A DNA stretch of 11,573 bases from Bacillota bacterium (GCA_023426575.1 JAFAAL010000033.1:1-11573); one strand, 5' to 3'. Positions 1-8,397 are shown, numbered from the stretch's first letter. Notes: generated by a model not told the origin, from the letters alone. Program-made: numbers and translations.

Positions 1-205
1 GTTGACGAAGCTCCTGCTCGGCGAAGCCAATCAGACGACGACAATCATTGTCTCACACCGTCTCTCCACTGTTCGAGAAGCCGATACCATTCTCCTCATG
101 AGCGACGGGAAGATTAAGGAAAAGGGATCGCATGACGAGCTCATGGCCATGAACGGGATCTACGCAGAGATGTTTACGAAGCAGTCTGAGCTCTACGGGA
201 AGTAA
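1..205 (+). CDS. ABC exporter ATPase subunit, C-terminal end (partial)
   Basis: The frame is open at the left edge and stops at 203-205, so only about the last 67 residues are visible. They contain the end of an ABC nucleotide-binding domain: the strand leading to the switch histidine (TTTIIVSHRLS, H-loop His near residue 20) followed by the usual tail with a DGKIKEKGSHDELM stretch and a terminal MFTKQSELY. That tail is typical of fused permease-ATPase exporters, and is similar in form to the two complete exporters at 4742-8344. The TTG at 2 is read as an internal Leu codon, not a start, because an ATPase cannot begin at the H-loop. Substrate cannot be told. It converges on the cyclophilin gene. 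Confidence 0.85.
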   Translation, partial: LTKLLLGEANQTTTIIVSHRLSTVREADTILLMSDGKIKEKGSHDELMAMNGIYAEMFTKQSELYGK

Positions 206-272
206 AAGCAAAACACAGCTTCAGCACTGACTTTGCCGCATCTTCTTCAACAGGGCCAGAGCTGCCTGCCGC

Positions 273-944
273 TTACCTATTGATGAAATAAACCTCTTTC
301 ATCACTGGCGGGCTATCAGGTCTGTCCTGAGCATTTTTCGGGAGTTTGGCGATGCGATCCACCTCGTCCATCCCCTCCAGCACTCGGCCGAAGGCGGCAT
401 AGTCGCCATCGAGGAAGAAGCTGTCCGCCTGACAGATGAAGAATTGTGAGCTCGCCGAATTGGGATCTTGCGAGCGGGCCATGGAGACGACGCCGCGCTC
501 ATGTTGCAAGTCGTTCTCGACACCGTTTGACTTAAACTCGCCCTTGATCTTCTCCTCGGCTCCACCCATGCCAGTCCCGTCGGGATCGCCGCCTTGGATC
601 ATGAAGCCGTCGATGACACGATGGAAAATCAGGCCGTCATAAAATTTTGCGACGACCAATTTTTTGAAATTTTCAACTGTGATCGGCGCCTTCTCTGGCA
701 AAAGCTCAATCACGATCTGAGCCCCGCTGTCCATCTTGATACAGACATAGTTCGTAGGGGCCTCGCTCTTTTCCTGAGCAGAGAGGCTCCCAGATCCCTC
801 GCCATTTTCTTCTCTCTTTTCTTCATTGACTGTAGATTTTGGCGCTTCTGCACCCTTTTGACAGGCTGTCAGGCCGAAGTTGAGAGAGAGCAGTAGACTG
901 AAGACTATGACTAGGCTGATCGCCTTGAATTTTCCCTGAAACAT
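273..944 (-). CDS. Cyclophilin-type peptidyl-prolyl cis-trans isomerase, lipoprotein
   Basis: A 223-residue protein that should catalyse cis-trans isomerisation of Xaa-Pro bonds in exported proteins. Residues 1-28 form a lipoprotein signal: basic N-terminus, hydrophobic core, lipobox LTAC with Cys28 as the lipidated residue. Residues 29-63 are a low-complexity Glu/Ser/Lys linker. The cyclophilin domain runs from about 66 to the end, with the FHRVIDGFMIQGGD block carrying catalytic Arg109 plus Phe114, Met115 and Gln117, then the SQFFI block at about 166-170 and FLDGDYAAFGRV at 177-188. Phe177 sits where human cyclophilin A has Trp121, as in cyclosporin-insensitive bacterial members. The start follows a GAGG site. 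It stands alone, in the same orientation as the transporter genes upstream of it but separated by 85 bases. Confidence 0.95.
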   Translation of the reverse strand: MFQGKFKAISLVIVFSLLLSLNFGLTACQKGAEAPKSTVNEEKREENGEGSGSLSAQEKSEAPTNYVCIKMDSGAQIVIELLPEKAPITVENFKKLVVAKFYDGLIFHRVIDGFMIQGGDPDGTGMGGAEEKIKGEFKSNGVENDLQHERGVVSMARSQDPNSASSQFFICQADSFFLDGDYAAFGRVLEGMDEVDRIAKLPKNAQDRPDSPPVMKEVYFINR

Positions 945-979
945 TGCGGCGGACCTCTTTTCTTGAATGTGTATTTTAT

Positions 980-985
980 ATTATA
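980..985 (-). promoter_or_regulatory. Possible -10 box for the cyclophilin gene
   Basis: A perfect TATAAT (minus strand) lies about 35 bases before the cyclophilin start. No convincing -35 hexamer is seen 16-18 bases further up, so this is only a partial promoter call. Confidence 0.4.
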
Positions 986-1029
986 CCCCATTAGGAAAGA
1001 CGGGGATTTTTCAGATTCTTTATTGCGTG

Positions 1030-1707
1030 TTAGTAGCTAAAAATAGAAAAATAAGACCTTCTAAGCTCCTCATTAAAGGGCACAATCTTCCTATTGCTGA
1101 TGACATAGATCTGGTCACATATTTTTTCTAGAATATCGTGTTGATGAGAGGTCAGAAGGAGGGTCTTACCCTCTTTCTTCAGCGAAAGCAGAATCCGCAA
1201 GGTCTCGGCATTTGTCTGATAATCCAGGGTGTTAAACGGTTCGTCTAATATAACGATTGTCTGATCTTCCATGATGGCTTGCACGATCCCTAATTTTTGC
1301 TTCATTCCACTCGAATAGGTCTTGACCCGCGATTTATCGTCTGGGTTCAATCCTATGAGCCTCATATAATGGCGAATTTTCTCGTCATCGATTTTACCTT
1401 GAATCTCTGCCAACAGCTTTAGATTCGAGAATCCATCATAAAACTCAATAAACCCAGGCTGGTTGACTAAAAGTCCGAGATCCTTGGGAAAACTCAAATT
1501 TCGGCCAACCTCACGCCCTCTAACGTAGATCTTGCCCGCATCTGTATAGTCTAGACCAGCTATCAACTTAAATAAAACGCTCTTTCCCGCCCCATTAGCC
1601 CCGACGATACCCACAGTTTGACCCCTTGGCACTGATAGATTCACGCCTTCATATAATATATTGTCCTTGAAGCGCTTGCTCATCTCTTTAATTTGAATGT
1701 CTAGCAT
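1030..1707 (-). CDS. ABC transporter ATP-binding protein
   Basis: A 225-residue stand-alone ATPase that would power the two membrane proteins encoded just upstream. Visible motifs: Walker A GANGAGKS at 36-43, Q-loop Gln83, signature YSSGMKQK at 131-138, Walker B ending in Asp155-Glu156, and H-loop His188. The SSGM form of the signature is common in ATPases of ABC-2-type exporters for antimicrobial peptides and drugs. The ATG is preceded at ideal spacing by AGGAGG, and the gene begins 20 bases inside the end of the 503-residue membrane protein, so translation is probably coupled. The last 20 or so residues after the core are short and hydrophobic-aromatic. Substrate is inferred from context only. 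Confidence 0.92.
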   Translation of the reverse strand: MLDIQIKEMSKRFKDNILYEGVNLSVPRGQTVGIVGANGAGKSVLFKLIAGLDYTDAGKIYVRGREVGRNLSFPKDLGLLVNQPGFIEFYDGFSNLKLLAEIQGKIDDEKIRHYMRLIGLNPDDKSRVKTYSSGMKQKLGIVQAIMEDQTIVILDEPFNTLDYQTNAETLRILLSLKKEGKTLLLTSHQHDILEKICDQIYVISNRKIVPFNEELRRSYFSIFSY

Positions 1708-3199
1708 GGCTTGACCTCCTAATGAAAATATAAGTCAAATATATGGCTATGAGCCCCCCTATTATGAAGCCTTTCAGAGCCATCGAAGCCGGGCTCTCTC
1801 CCCCTTCAAAATAAGAGAGCATCCCAAAATTTATGCAGAGATAATGAAGTCTCGGAAAGCTTAAGAGTAGAAACTTACTGAGTAAGACGAGTAAAAATCC
1901 AATGACCTCTCTCAATTTTCTCGAGAGCAGGCGAAAGAGGATAAAATCCAAAAGAAGACTCCCGAGAAAAAAGAGCAAATAGACATTCAGATCTATCTGA
2001 CGGAATTCCCCATGAAAGGGCGCGAGCAGTTCCACCTCGTCGCCGATGAATTCACCTAGCCAATATATAGAATTTGTCAGAAGTAAGAGAACGAGCCAAT
2101 AGCGAGCGATGTAACGCAAAGATGTCTTTATCAGACTTCTTTCAAAAGCGTTGACACTCTCTGACCTCACTAAGAGCATCTCTTTTCTCTGATGGTACAC
2201 CCGAGAATGAGCATGTGCGATCGTGAAAAGCGGAATGATGTAGAGGAGGCTGATGCTCAACCACGAGAGAAAGGTGATATTGTTTTGGCTAGTCCCCATC
2301 ATCATGCTGACGAGTATTTCTCGAGGACTGAAATCACCAGCATGAATAGGTCTCAGTAATCCTATTGTCAAGAGGGTGACCAAGAGCAGATAGGAATTCA
2401 CCCGCTCTTTTCGAGAGATGACAAATGCTTCGAATCCGTCCTGTGAAGCAAGTCCAAATCTGCGTCCCGAGTAGTATCCTATGACGAGGATCCCAGAGAG
2501 GACGACAAGCAGGAAATTCGAACTGGCCCGGCTCGCTAGGACATGGTGTAAGACAATAAAATTGTTGAAACTCAAAATGGGAATGAAGTTCTTGAGCTCA
2601 GTCCTAAATCCGAGCAAGGCCAAAAGATAGACCACGCCCGAAAAAATGATTGCCTTTCTATATGAAAAGCGATGATTAACATATTCTAAGAGATAGATGA
2701 AAACTGCAAAGCCGAAAAGCATGTAGGCCAGGCAAGCCAGCAATGAGAAGATGGCGTTCCCGAAATAAGTCTTATAAAGATTTAAGAGCAGAACCCATTC
2801 GCCTGCATCTGGAGAGGGACGAATGGGATCATAAATTCTAAAGCTGAACTGGCTCGCTCCAACAGCCAGGGTAATTATGAGCTGCGATAAGAGATATAGA
2901 GCCATCCAGCTTAGAAAGCGTCTCACAGAAAATCTCCTGTACTGAAATACATCCTTAAATCTGATGATTTCAATGTCCCTGATGCCCCTAAGCTGTTTTG
3001 CTAAAACGATAAATACAATGGGAATGAGAGCATAGAAAATGTAGTAGTGATCTGTCAAGATGAGCAGGCTATAGTCCCAGACAGTCAAATTTGCCCCCCT
3101 GAACTGAGCCAAATAATCACCTGATATGAAGCAAAGCACCGCAAAGTTCAACAAGAGCACATACTTATTTTCAATCGTGATTTTCTCAATATTTTTCAT
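1688..3199 (-). CDS. Large polytopic membrane protein, probable ABC permease
   Basis: A 503-residue protein made almost entirely of hydrophobic stretches, with about twelve likely membrane helices (for example near 13-30, 43-66, 93-115, 149-172, 228-245, 306-330, 365-385, 408-425 and 474-492). It has no motif I recognise by name. It sits between a six-helix membrane protein and an ABC ATPase, overlapping the first by 14 bases and the second by 20, so the three are very likely subunits of one transporter. Its size suggests a double-length ABC-2-type permease. The ATG at 3199 has only a weak ribosome site, consistent with coupling to the overlapping upstream gene. Confidence 0.75.
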   Translation of the reverse strand: MKNIEKITIENKYVLLLNFAVLCFISGDYLAQFRGANLTVWDYSLLILTDHYYIFYALIPIVFIVLAKQLRGIRDIEIIRFKDVFQYRRFSVRRFLSWMALYLLSQLIITLAVGASQFSFRIYDPIRPSPDAGEWVLLLNLYKTYFGNAIFSLLACLAYMLFGFAVFIYLLEYVNHRFSYRKAIIFSGVVYLLALLGFRTELKNFIPILSFNNFIVLHHVLASRASSNFLLVVLSGILVIGYYSGRRFGLASQDGFEAFVISRKERVNSYLLLVTLLTIGLLRPIHAGDFSPREILVSMMMGTSQNNITFLSWLSISLLYIIPLFTIAHAHSRVYHQRKEMLLVRSESVNAFERSLIKTSLRYIARYWLVLLLLTNSIYWLGEFIGDEVELLAPFHGEFRQIDLNVYLLFFLGSLLLDFILFRLLSRKLREVIGFLLVLLSKFLLLSFPRLHYLCINFGMLSYFEGGESPASMALKGFIIGGLIAIYLTYIFIRRSSHARHSN

Positions 3200-3944
3200 T
3201 CTTCAAAACACGATTAAGGCTGTAAAAGAAAATGAGAATTATAAAAACAAAGCCCAGAACGGCGACGGCGATATGACTTATTGACATGGCTCGTGGACTG
3301 AGTCTATTTAATACGAAGGCTGTCGTCAGACTAAACCTCGATAGCTGAAGAACAGCGGTAAAAAAGTTCTCGAGAATCACATAGGCAAACGGCAGCATCA
3401 TAGCCAGGAAAAAATTTTCTATAAACAGAGCTGAAATCTGCGCAAATAAACAGATGAGACTGCCAATGAAGGCTTTGTGTGTAGCCCACAAGAAAGCAAA
3501 GACGATGGGTTCTTCCATTTGCAGCTCTCCTAAGATATGCTCTTTTAATAATGAAGAAGCATATTCTGAAGGGATAGGTGCTGCAATACGACAGGAAAGA
3601 GAAATAGCGATGATATTCACTAGAAATACCATGACAAAGCAGAGCCCTAGAGTGCCTAGGATGTGAGTCCTTATAAATCGTCCTTTAGGCGTTCTCAAAC
3701 TGATGTAGTCTAAAATATGATTCTTTTTGAGATGAAAAGTATAGAAGGCAAATGGGACTGTGACGATCAAGGGAAAGAAGAAATCTATTGGCTTAGAGCC
3801 AAATATATAGGGTTCAATCCTGTAGTGCACAATGCTATCTGAGGCTCTACGGAAAATGAGAAGAATGAGGAAAAATAGATAGAGAACCCCCGCGACTAGT
3901 CCTGGTAAAGCTTGCCTTTTAACTGCGTTCAAAGTGAGATTCAT
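3186..3944 (-). CDS. Six-helix membrane protein, probable ABC-2-type permease subunit
   Basis: A 252-residue protein with about six predicted membrane helices (near 13-31, 53-72, 92-114, 156-172, 177-195 and 220-243), the usual arrangement of an ABC-2-type permease half. No family-specific motif is recognised. The start is supported by AGGAAGG eight bases before the ATG. It is the first of three overlapping genes with the 503-residue membrane protein and the ABC ATPase, and follows the small secreted-protein gene after a hairpin at 3971-3998. I infer a transporter that exports, or protects against, the secreted protein; no substrate evidence exists in the sequence. Confidence 0.75.
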   Translation of the reverse strand: MNLTLNAVKRQALPGLVAGVLYLFFLILLIFRRASDSIVHYRIEPYIFGSKPIDFFFPLIVTVPFAFYTFHLKKNHILDYISLRTPKGRFIRTHILGTLGLCFVMVFLVNIIAISLSCRIAAPIPSEYASSLLKEHILGELQMEEPIVFAFLWATHKAFIGSLICLFAQISALFIENFFLAMMLPFAYVILENFFTAVLQLSRFSLTTAFVLNRLSPRAMSISHIAVAVLGFVFIILIFFYSLNRVLKNEKY

Positions 3945-3970
3945 CAGTTATGCCTTCCTGGCCTTTTGAT

Positions 3971-3998
3971 AGGAGGCTATGTTTATATATAGCCTCCT
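3971..3998 (-). promoter_or_regulatory. Intercistronic hairpin after the secreted-protein gene
   Basis: A perfect 10-bp inverted repeat, AGGAGGCTAT, with an 8-base AT-rich loop. It lies between the secreted-protein stop and the permease start. No T tract follows on the minus strand, so it is more likely an mRNA stabiliser, processing site or partial attenuator than a full terminator. It would let the first gene be expressed more than the transporter. Confidence 0.65.
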
Positions 3999-4042
3999 CT
4001 TAGCTAACGGTCTAAAGCACCATGCACTTGCAAATCACAATT

Positions 4043-4432
4043 CTAGTTACTCCGCCAATAGCCTTCGACTTGCACACTAACTAAGGTCGTCCAGTCATTA
4101 GAAAAGTGAACTCTAACCAAGTCTCCAGACATGTGATTGACATGCCCATCTAACTCATAAAAATTATCATCATCTATATTTCTCGTCCATGCTCCAGCTG
4201 TCCCATCACTTTCCTGCATCCTCGCATCCACAGTATAGTCTCCACCTACATAATAAGAGAGCAAATTTCCATTGGCCCCACTCTTGGCTTTCACTTCATA
4301 AGTGGTGTATCCACTTCCGTTTATTTTTCCGACTGTTGTACTATAACCTGAATATTCCGCACCTGCATACGCCATCGACCCACCAAAAAAAAGAATTAGT
4401 GTTAAAAGCGCAATAGTTTTAAAAATTTTCAT
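4043..4432 (-). CDS. Small secreted protein, bacteriocin-like, unknown family
   Basis: A 129-residue protein with a clear Sec signal peptide: Lys2 and Lys5, a hydrophobic core at 7-18, and an AYA cleavage site after Ala23. The mature part is about 106 residues, lacks Cys, and is rich in Gly, Ser, Thr, Tyr and Asp, with short alternating hydrophobic strands suggesting a beta fold. It ends in VEGYWRSN. It somewhat resembles, from memory only, the small secreted DUF2712-type proteins that sit beside ABC transporters in Bacillus; I could not confirm this. The start is the ATG at 4432, because AGGAG lies 7 bases before it; an in-frame TTG at 4453 lies upstream of that ribosome site. A strong promoter precedes it, and a three-gene ABC transporter follows. 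Confidence 0.8.
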   Translation of the reverse strand: MKIFKTIALLTLILFFGGSMAYAGAEYSGYSTTVGKINGSGYTTYEVKAKSGANGNLLSYYVGGDYTVDARMQESDGTAGAWTRNIDDDNFYELDGHVNHMSGDLVRVHFSNDWTTLVSVQVEGYWRSN

Positions 4433-4439
4433 ATTTAAT

Positions 4440-4444
4440 CTCCT
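4440..4444 (-). promoter_or_regulatory. Ribosome binding site that fixes the secreted-protein start
   Basis: AGGAG on the minus strand, 7 bases before the ATG at 4432. It rules out the in-frame TTG at 4453, which lies upstream of it. Confidence 0.8.
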
Positions 4445-4468
4445 GTTTAGCAACTTTAAGTTTATGTG

Positions 4469-4497
4469 ATTATACTAACTGAATACCAACATTGCAA
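4469..4497 (-). promoter_or_regulatory. Sigma-A-type promoter of the secreted-protein operon
   Basis: TTGCAA (4492-4497) and a perfect TATAAT (4469-4474) are separated by exactly 17 bases on the minus strand, about 37 bases before the start codon. It probably drives the secreted protein and, through the hairpin, the transporter genes. Confidence 0.8.
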
Positions 4498-4509
4498 TAG
4501 ACAAGTTGT

Positions 4510-4530
4510 AAAAAATTGACGAGGTGTCAA
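4510..4530 (-). terminator. Probable rho-independent terminator of the RiPP operon
   Basis: On the minus strand a short stem TTGAC / GTCAA with a 5-base loop is followed at once by six T residues. The stem is weak on its own but overlaps the larger palindrome at 4524-4581. It sits downstream of the last exporter gene and just before the next promoter. Confidence 0.5.
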
Positions 4531-4581
4531 CGCCGAGCTAATTTTGACCACGCATGGTCAATTTTAAGTCGGCGGTCACAC
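4524..4581. repeat. Long imperfect palindrome with T runs on both sides
   Basis: Two 27-base arms (4524-4550 and 4555-4581) around a CGCA loop match at 21 of 27 positions; the inner 5 pairs (GACCA) and a block CGCCGA/TCGGCG are perfect. A run of six T follows directly on the + strand (4582-4587). It could be a bidirectional terminator, a remnant of an insertion-sequence end, or an operator upstream of the promoter at 4469-4497. Confidence 0.6.
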
Positions 4582-4686
4582 TTTTTTGAATTTACACCAA
4601 GTTTAGGGACTTAATCTTAAACGGACGAAGCTCTACGGCTTTTAAAAAGCAGGTAGCAGTATGATATACCAAGAACAGCATTGTAC

Positions 4687-4715
4687 AGAATTGCGTTTCA
4701 TTTTAATTTGCAATT
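4687..4715 (+). repeat. Left copy of the inverted repeat flanking the RiPP cassette
   Basis: Reading inward, 26 of 29 bases match the reverse complement of 10018-10046, in blocks AGAATTGCGTT, CA, TTTAA and TTGCAATT. It begins 27 bases beyond the last exporter stop codon. It contains the dyad AATTGC-N15-GCAATT. Confidence 0.8.
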
Positions 4716-4741
4716 TACAAGACTTAATCGAATACTCAAGA

Positions 4742-6451
4742 TCACTTGTAGGCAGCACTCTGAGATTCATACATCTCTTGATAAAGTTTGGAACTTTTAA
4801 GCAGATCTTCGTGTCTCCCAAACCCCTCTATAAAACCATCATTTAATACTAAAATCCTATCGAGATAAGGACATATCGCGAGACGATGGGTGATGATTAT
4901 TGTTGTCGACTGTTTGCTTGCTTCAAGAATTCGTTCAAGTACAAAGGATTCATTCATTGGATCTACGGCACGTGTGGCCTCATCATATACAAGGAGATCT
5001 GCTTCTTGTAGTAGCGACTTCGCAATGGACAAGCGCTGCCATTCACCACCAGAAAATTCATGGCCACCAAATTCCTGGCCCAATGTAGTCGATAAATCCG
5101 ACTCAGTAAAGTTAAAATTTAACTGTTTTAGACAGGCTAGCAAGTCTTGATCTTCACACTTCCTCTTCTGGCCAAGATTCAAATACTCACGCAAGGTCAA
5201 TTTGAATTTAGGCACGTCTTGAGGAACATAATGTATGCGCTCTATTTGCTCTTTATGAAGGTCCCCTTGTGTCGGAGGATAGAGCCCGATCAGAATCTTT
5301 GCCAGAGTAGTTTTACCTGAGCCATTAGCCCCGACAATGCCTATTCTTTCACCCCTCTCAATTCTCAGGTCAATCGCTTTCAACGCATCGTTCTCAGCCC
5401 TGGGATAGCTAAAACGAATATTCTTCAGCTCAAAACCTGAGATAATCTGAGACTGATTATATTCTGATGGTAAGGCTTTGATTGATTTCATTAGATTTAA
5501 AATGCCTACAGAGCGCATCAGATAATACTTGCCGTTGCCCATAGTCCTGAAGAAATCTGTTGCAGCCATTTGTAAATTCGTAAACGCCAAGATGGATGCA
5601 GCTGCCATTCCGAGATCAATATGTTCAAATTTTGCCAGATATAGTGATAGGAGCAAGGCAATGAAGAACCCCAGAAACTTCAGTATTTGACAGAATTCAA
5701 ACTGCCTATAGTCTTCGATAAGAAAATCTGATTCCAATTTCGTCTTGGCATCGTAGGTTTCTTCCCACTTCTCCTCAATCTTCTCATAGGCATTGTTAAC
5801 TCTCAGTTCCTTGGCATGTGGTTCTTGATAAAACCATGATTTCATGAGCTTCACTTTACGGGATTCTGGGGCAATCTTCTCACGGACTGTGTTGAAGGCA
5901 TTTCCACGAATCCAACGGGTAATCAAAATAGGAGACGCAGAGAGGAAAGCCAGCAAGCTCAAGTATGCATTATAGTTATAAAGAAGGGCAGTCAACGATA
6001 GAATTGAAACAATGGCCTGAAGATGATTCATCAAGTTGAAGTGAAACATCGGCAGCTCCTCATTGTCGACGGCATTTCTCAGTGATTCAACTTGGTTTAA
6101 AAATTGGACATCTTCAAAGTGTATTGCTGGCCATTCTGGAATCCTAGAGGCGAAATCGGCCCTTAATGCGAGATTGACTTTCTCAAAGATGCCTGCATTA
6201 TTCGCCACACTATACGCCATTTGCAGGATGCTTTGTAGGAGATAAAATAAAACAATATAGGAAAGTGACATCACTAGTGCCCGCCATGATTGATCGCCCA
6301 CCATATTGTGGATGATACGCTGTATTTGCGAACTGAGCACCGCAGGAATAAAGCCCGAAAGTAAGGCGTGTAATAAAGTGATGAAGGCACTGATGGGAGA
6401 TGTCTTCCAAATAATTCTTTCAATCGCAATAGCATGTTCCAAACTTTTCAT
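4742..6451 (-). CDS. ABC exporter, fused permease-ATPase subunit (second of pair)
   Basis: A 569-residue half-transporter: membrane region at about 20-310 (helices near 20-40, 60-80, 144-180, 255-275 and 280-297), nucleotide-binding domain at about 338-565. Motifs: Walker A GANGSGKT at 374-381, Q-loop Gln411, signature FSGGEWQ at 466-472, Walker B Asp490 with catalytic Glu491, H-loop His522. The residue after Glu491 is Ala (DEA) where Pro is more usual, but no catalytic residue is lost. There is no N-terminal C39 peptidase domain, so it does not trim a leader itself. The ATG follows a GAGGAG-rich site. It is last in the cassette, 78 bases after a similar half-transporter, with which it probably forms a heterodimer exporting the modified peptide. 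Confidence 0.92.
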   Translation of the reverse strand: MKSLEHAIAIERIIWKTSPISAFITLLHALLSGFIPAVLSSQIQRIIHNMVGDQSWRALVMSLSYIVLFYLLQSILQMAYSVANNAGIFEKVNLALRADFASRIPEWPAIHFEDVQFLNQVESLRNAVDNEELPMFHFNLMNHLQAIVSILSLTALLYNYNAYLSLLAFLSASPILITRWIRGNAFNTVREKIAPESRKVKLMKSWFYQEPHAKELRVNNAYEKIEEKWEETYDAKTKLESDFLIEDYRQFEFCQILKFLGFFIALLLSLYLAKFEHIDLGMAAASILAFTNLQMAATDFFRTMGNGKYYLMRSVGILNLMKSIKALPSEYNQSQIISGFELKNIRFSYPRAENDALKAIDLRIERGERIGIVGANGSGKTTLAKILIGLYPPTQGDLHKEQIERIHYVPQDVPKFKLTLREYLNLGQKRKCEDQDLLACLKQLNFNFTESDLSTTLGQEFGGHEFSGGEWQRLSIAKSLLQEADLLVYDEATRAVDPMNESFVLERILEASKQSTTIIITHRLAICPYLDRILVLNDGFIEGFGRHEDLLKSSKLYQEMYESQSAAYK

Positions 6452-6529
6452 GAGTACCCTCTCCTCAATCTCTCTTTTTAATCTTTCTCATGGGTTCTAT
6501 CCTTCTAGTAATTTAAAGATATACTAGCT

Positions 6530-8344
6530 TTATCGGTACCACTTACTTTGTTCATTAAACATCTCAGCGTAAAATGATTCTCTTGCCATCAACTCTTCGT
6601 GAGAACCTTCTTCGATGAGCTGTCCTTCACGCATGACGATAATCCGCTCAGCCTGCCTAGCGCTCCCCAATCTATGTGAAACGAGAATAGCTCCTCGGTC
6701 TCCTAGAAGTTTCATCAGATCCCTATATAGCTCAGCTTCCGCAATCGGGTCAACTGCAGAAAGCGGTTCATCAAATAGAAGAAATTTACCCTTCTTGTAA
6801 AGAGCTCTGGCAACAGCAATTTTTTGCCACTCCCCGCCTGACAGTTTTAAACTATCATCATCTAGATGACCCAGCGGACGATCTAGCTCGTCCTTTAATT
6901 GGGCGAGTCCTAGGCGCTCTAAAAGCTCATTCACCATGGCTTCACTACCATCCCCTTTTGCCAAATCAATATTATCGGTGACAGTCAAATCGAAGCGTGA
7001 ATAGTCTTGGAAGACCGTTGAGAATAAGTGTGCAATCTCAGTTCTCGAATAGGCCTCGAGCGGTTTAGAGTTAATGCTTATCGAACCTTCGTTTGGCTGG
7101 TAGAGGCCTAAGAGCAGCTTAATCAAAGTCGATTTTCCACAACCATTTGGACCTACCAAAGCAACTTTCTCATCAGCAGCAATGCTCAGGTTAAGATTAT
7201 CGAGAATCACTGATTCTGTCCCGGGGTATTTGAACGATAGATTCTTTATTTCAATCCAGGCTGCTTCGCAGGACGGTCTTCTCATCTGAGCAGGACGCAA
7301 CTGATTCAAGTCACTGTTCACCATAATTTCTTGTCTAGAAGATGAAAGTTGAGTTCTTCTCAATAAAGGTGAGGTGTCTTGGACCTCATTTCCAGTTGCC
7401 AGTTCTTGGTATTCCAAATACTTCTTAAAGTAAAAACTGGCTTCTCCAACACTCGAAAGATTCACCGAAATCTGTTCGGAGATGTCAAGAGCCACAGTTA
7501 GTGCAGAAATCAGTGCTACAAATAAACCAACTTCAATTGCCCCTCGGAAAGTCTGCGTACTCAGATGGTAAATTGAAAGACAAAACCAGGCTAAGATAAC
7601 AAGCTGACTGAGTATGGAAAAGCGCTGTGCTTTCAATGTCGTATTAAAGCGTTCCTTGAAGAGACGATTTGCGAGAGATTTTATTTTCCTTTGAAATAAC
7701 TTCAAACCACCGACGGTCTGTAAATAGAAAACACTGTTTCGATCTACGAGTTCATCTTCAAAATATTTGAAGCGTCGTTCCTTCTCACTCTGACCTTCAA
7801 ACATCTTATTCATCATCGATATTGCTCTAAAATCTAAATAGACAATAGCACCAAGGACAATAAGATAGAAAGCTGGCAATAAGATGCCTGTCTTGGCAAA
7901 GAGCAAAACAAGACCAAGCAGTCGGATGACATCTGATGATAACGAAATCAGGTAGACAAAGAGATCTGTCACTTGATCATCTGCAGCTTCGCTCGCTAAA
8001 TTCAACAAATTTAAGCTCTGTCGATCGACAAAGTGCCAATAGGGAATGTCTCGACAAGTCCTCAATAAATCGAGGTTTAACTTGCGACTGACAGCTATTT
8101 TTAAAGTTAAAGACAGCTTCCTTTGAAGATAATTTAGACCAATTGTCAAAATGTTGAGTAGGCAATAGATCAAGACAGCCTGATAAAGTGAATCACCACT
8201 CTTCAACAAATCTATGATTCTCGCAAGATAGCTTAAATTAAGTGGCAAAAGAAGGGCACGCACCACCTCGGTTGCAATCAATCCTAAACTGAGTTTTGGA
8301 AACTCACGCAAAAATAATTTAACGCATAATACATTTGCCTTCAT
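6530..8344 (-). CDS. ABC exporter, fused permease-ATPase subunit (first of pair)
   Basis: A 604-residue half-transporter: membrane region at about 10-310, a hydrophilic linker at about 315-360 longer than in its partner, then the nucleotide-binding domain. Counting from the ATG at 8344: Walker A GPNGCGKST at 398-406, Q-loop Gln446, signature LSGGEWQ at 501-507, Walker B Asp525 with catalytic Glu526, H-loop His557. Both ATP sites of the inferred heterodimer keep their catalytic Glu and His, so it does not show the one-dead-site asymmetry common in such pairs. No C39 peptidase domain. ATG 8344 is preferred over an in-frame GTG at 8353 because a GAGAG site lies 8 bases before the ATG and nothing lies before the GTG; the site is weak, so three extra residues remain possible. 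It follows the maturase by about 50 bases. Confidence 0.9.
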   Translation of the reverse strand: MKANVLCVKLFLREFPKLSLGLIATEVVRALLLPLNLSYLARIIDLLKSGDSLYQAVLIYCLLNILTIGLNYLQRKLSLTLKIAVSRKLNLDLLRTCRDIPYWHFVDRQSLNLLNLASEAADDQVTDLFVYLISLSSDVIRLLGLVLLFAKTGILLPAFYLIVLGAIVYLDFRAISMMNKMFEGQSEKERRFKYFEDELVDRNSVFYLQTVGGLKLFQRKIKSLANRLFKERFNTTLKAQRFSILSQLVILAWFCLSIYHLSTQTFRGAIEVGLFVALISALTVALDISEQISVNLSSVGEASFYFKKYLEYQELATGNEVQDTSPLLRRTQLSSSRQEIMVNSDLNQLRPAQMRRPSCEAAWIEIKNLSFKYPGTESVILDNLNLSIAADEKVALVGPNGCGKSTLIKLLLGLYQPNEGSISINSKPLEAYSRTEIAHLFSTVFQDYSRFDLTVTDNIDLAKGDGSEAMVNELLERLGLAQLKDELDRPLGHLDDDSLKLSGGEWQKIAVARALYKKGKFLLFDEPLSAVDPIAEAELYRDLMKLLGDRGAILVSHRLGSARQAERIIVMREGQLIEEGSHEELMARESFYAEMFNEQSKWYR

Positions 8345-8397
8345 ATCAAACACTCTCTATACGTATCTTTTCTTATCTCAACGTCTCATCACATATT

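Noticed and set aside
206..272. Convergent gap searched for a terminator
   Set aside because: No stem of useful length with a T run is visible on either strand.
985..1010. CCCC/GGGG hairpin upstream of the cyclophilin gene, considered as a terminator
   Set aside because: Only 4 pairs, overlaps the -10 box, and the T run lies on the wrong strand for the adjacent genes.
4433..4453. In-frame TTG giving a seven-residue longer secreted protein
   Set aside because: The AGGAG ribosome site lies downstream of the TTG and 7 bases before the ATG at 4432; the signal peptide also begins properly at the ATG.
4650..4706. A 19-codon minus-strand frame with two Cys, considered as a second precursor peptide
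   Set aside because: No ribosome site, lies across the left inverted repeat, and no similarity to the peptide at 9834-9935.
4661..4846. A + strand frame at the end of the exporter gene
   Set aside because: It runs opposite to the exporter coding sequence and has no ribosome site; a shadow frame.
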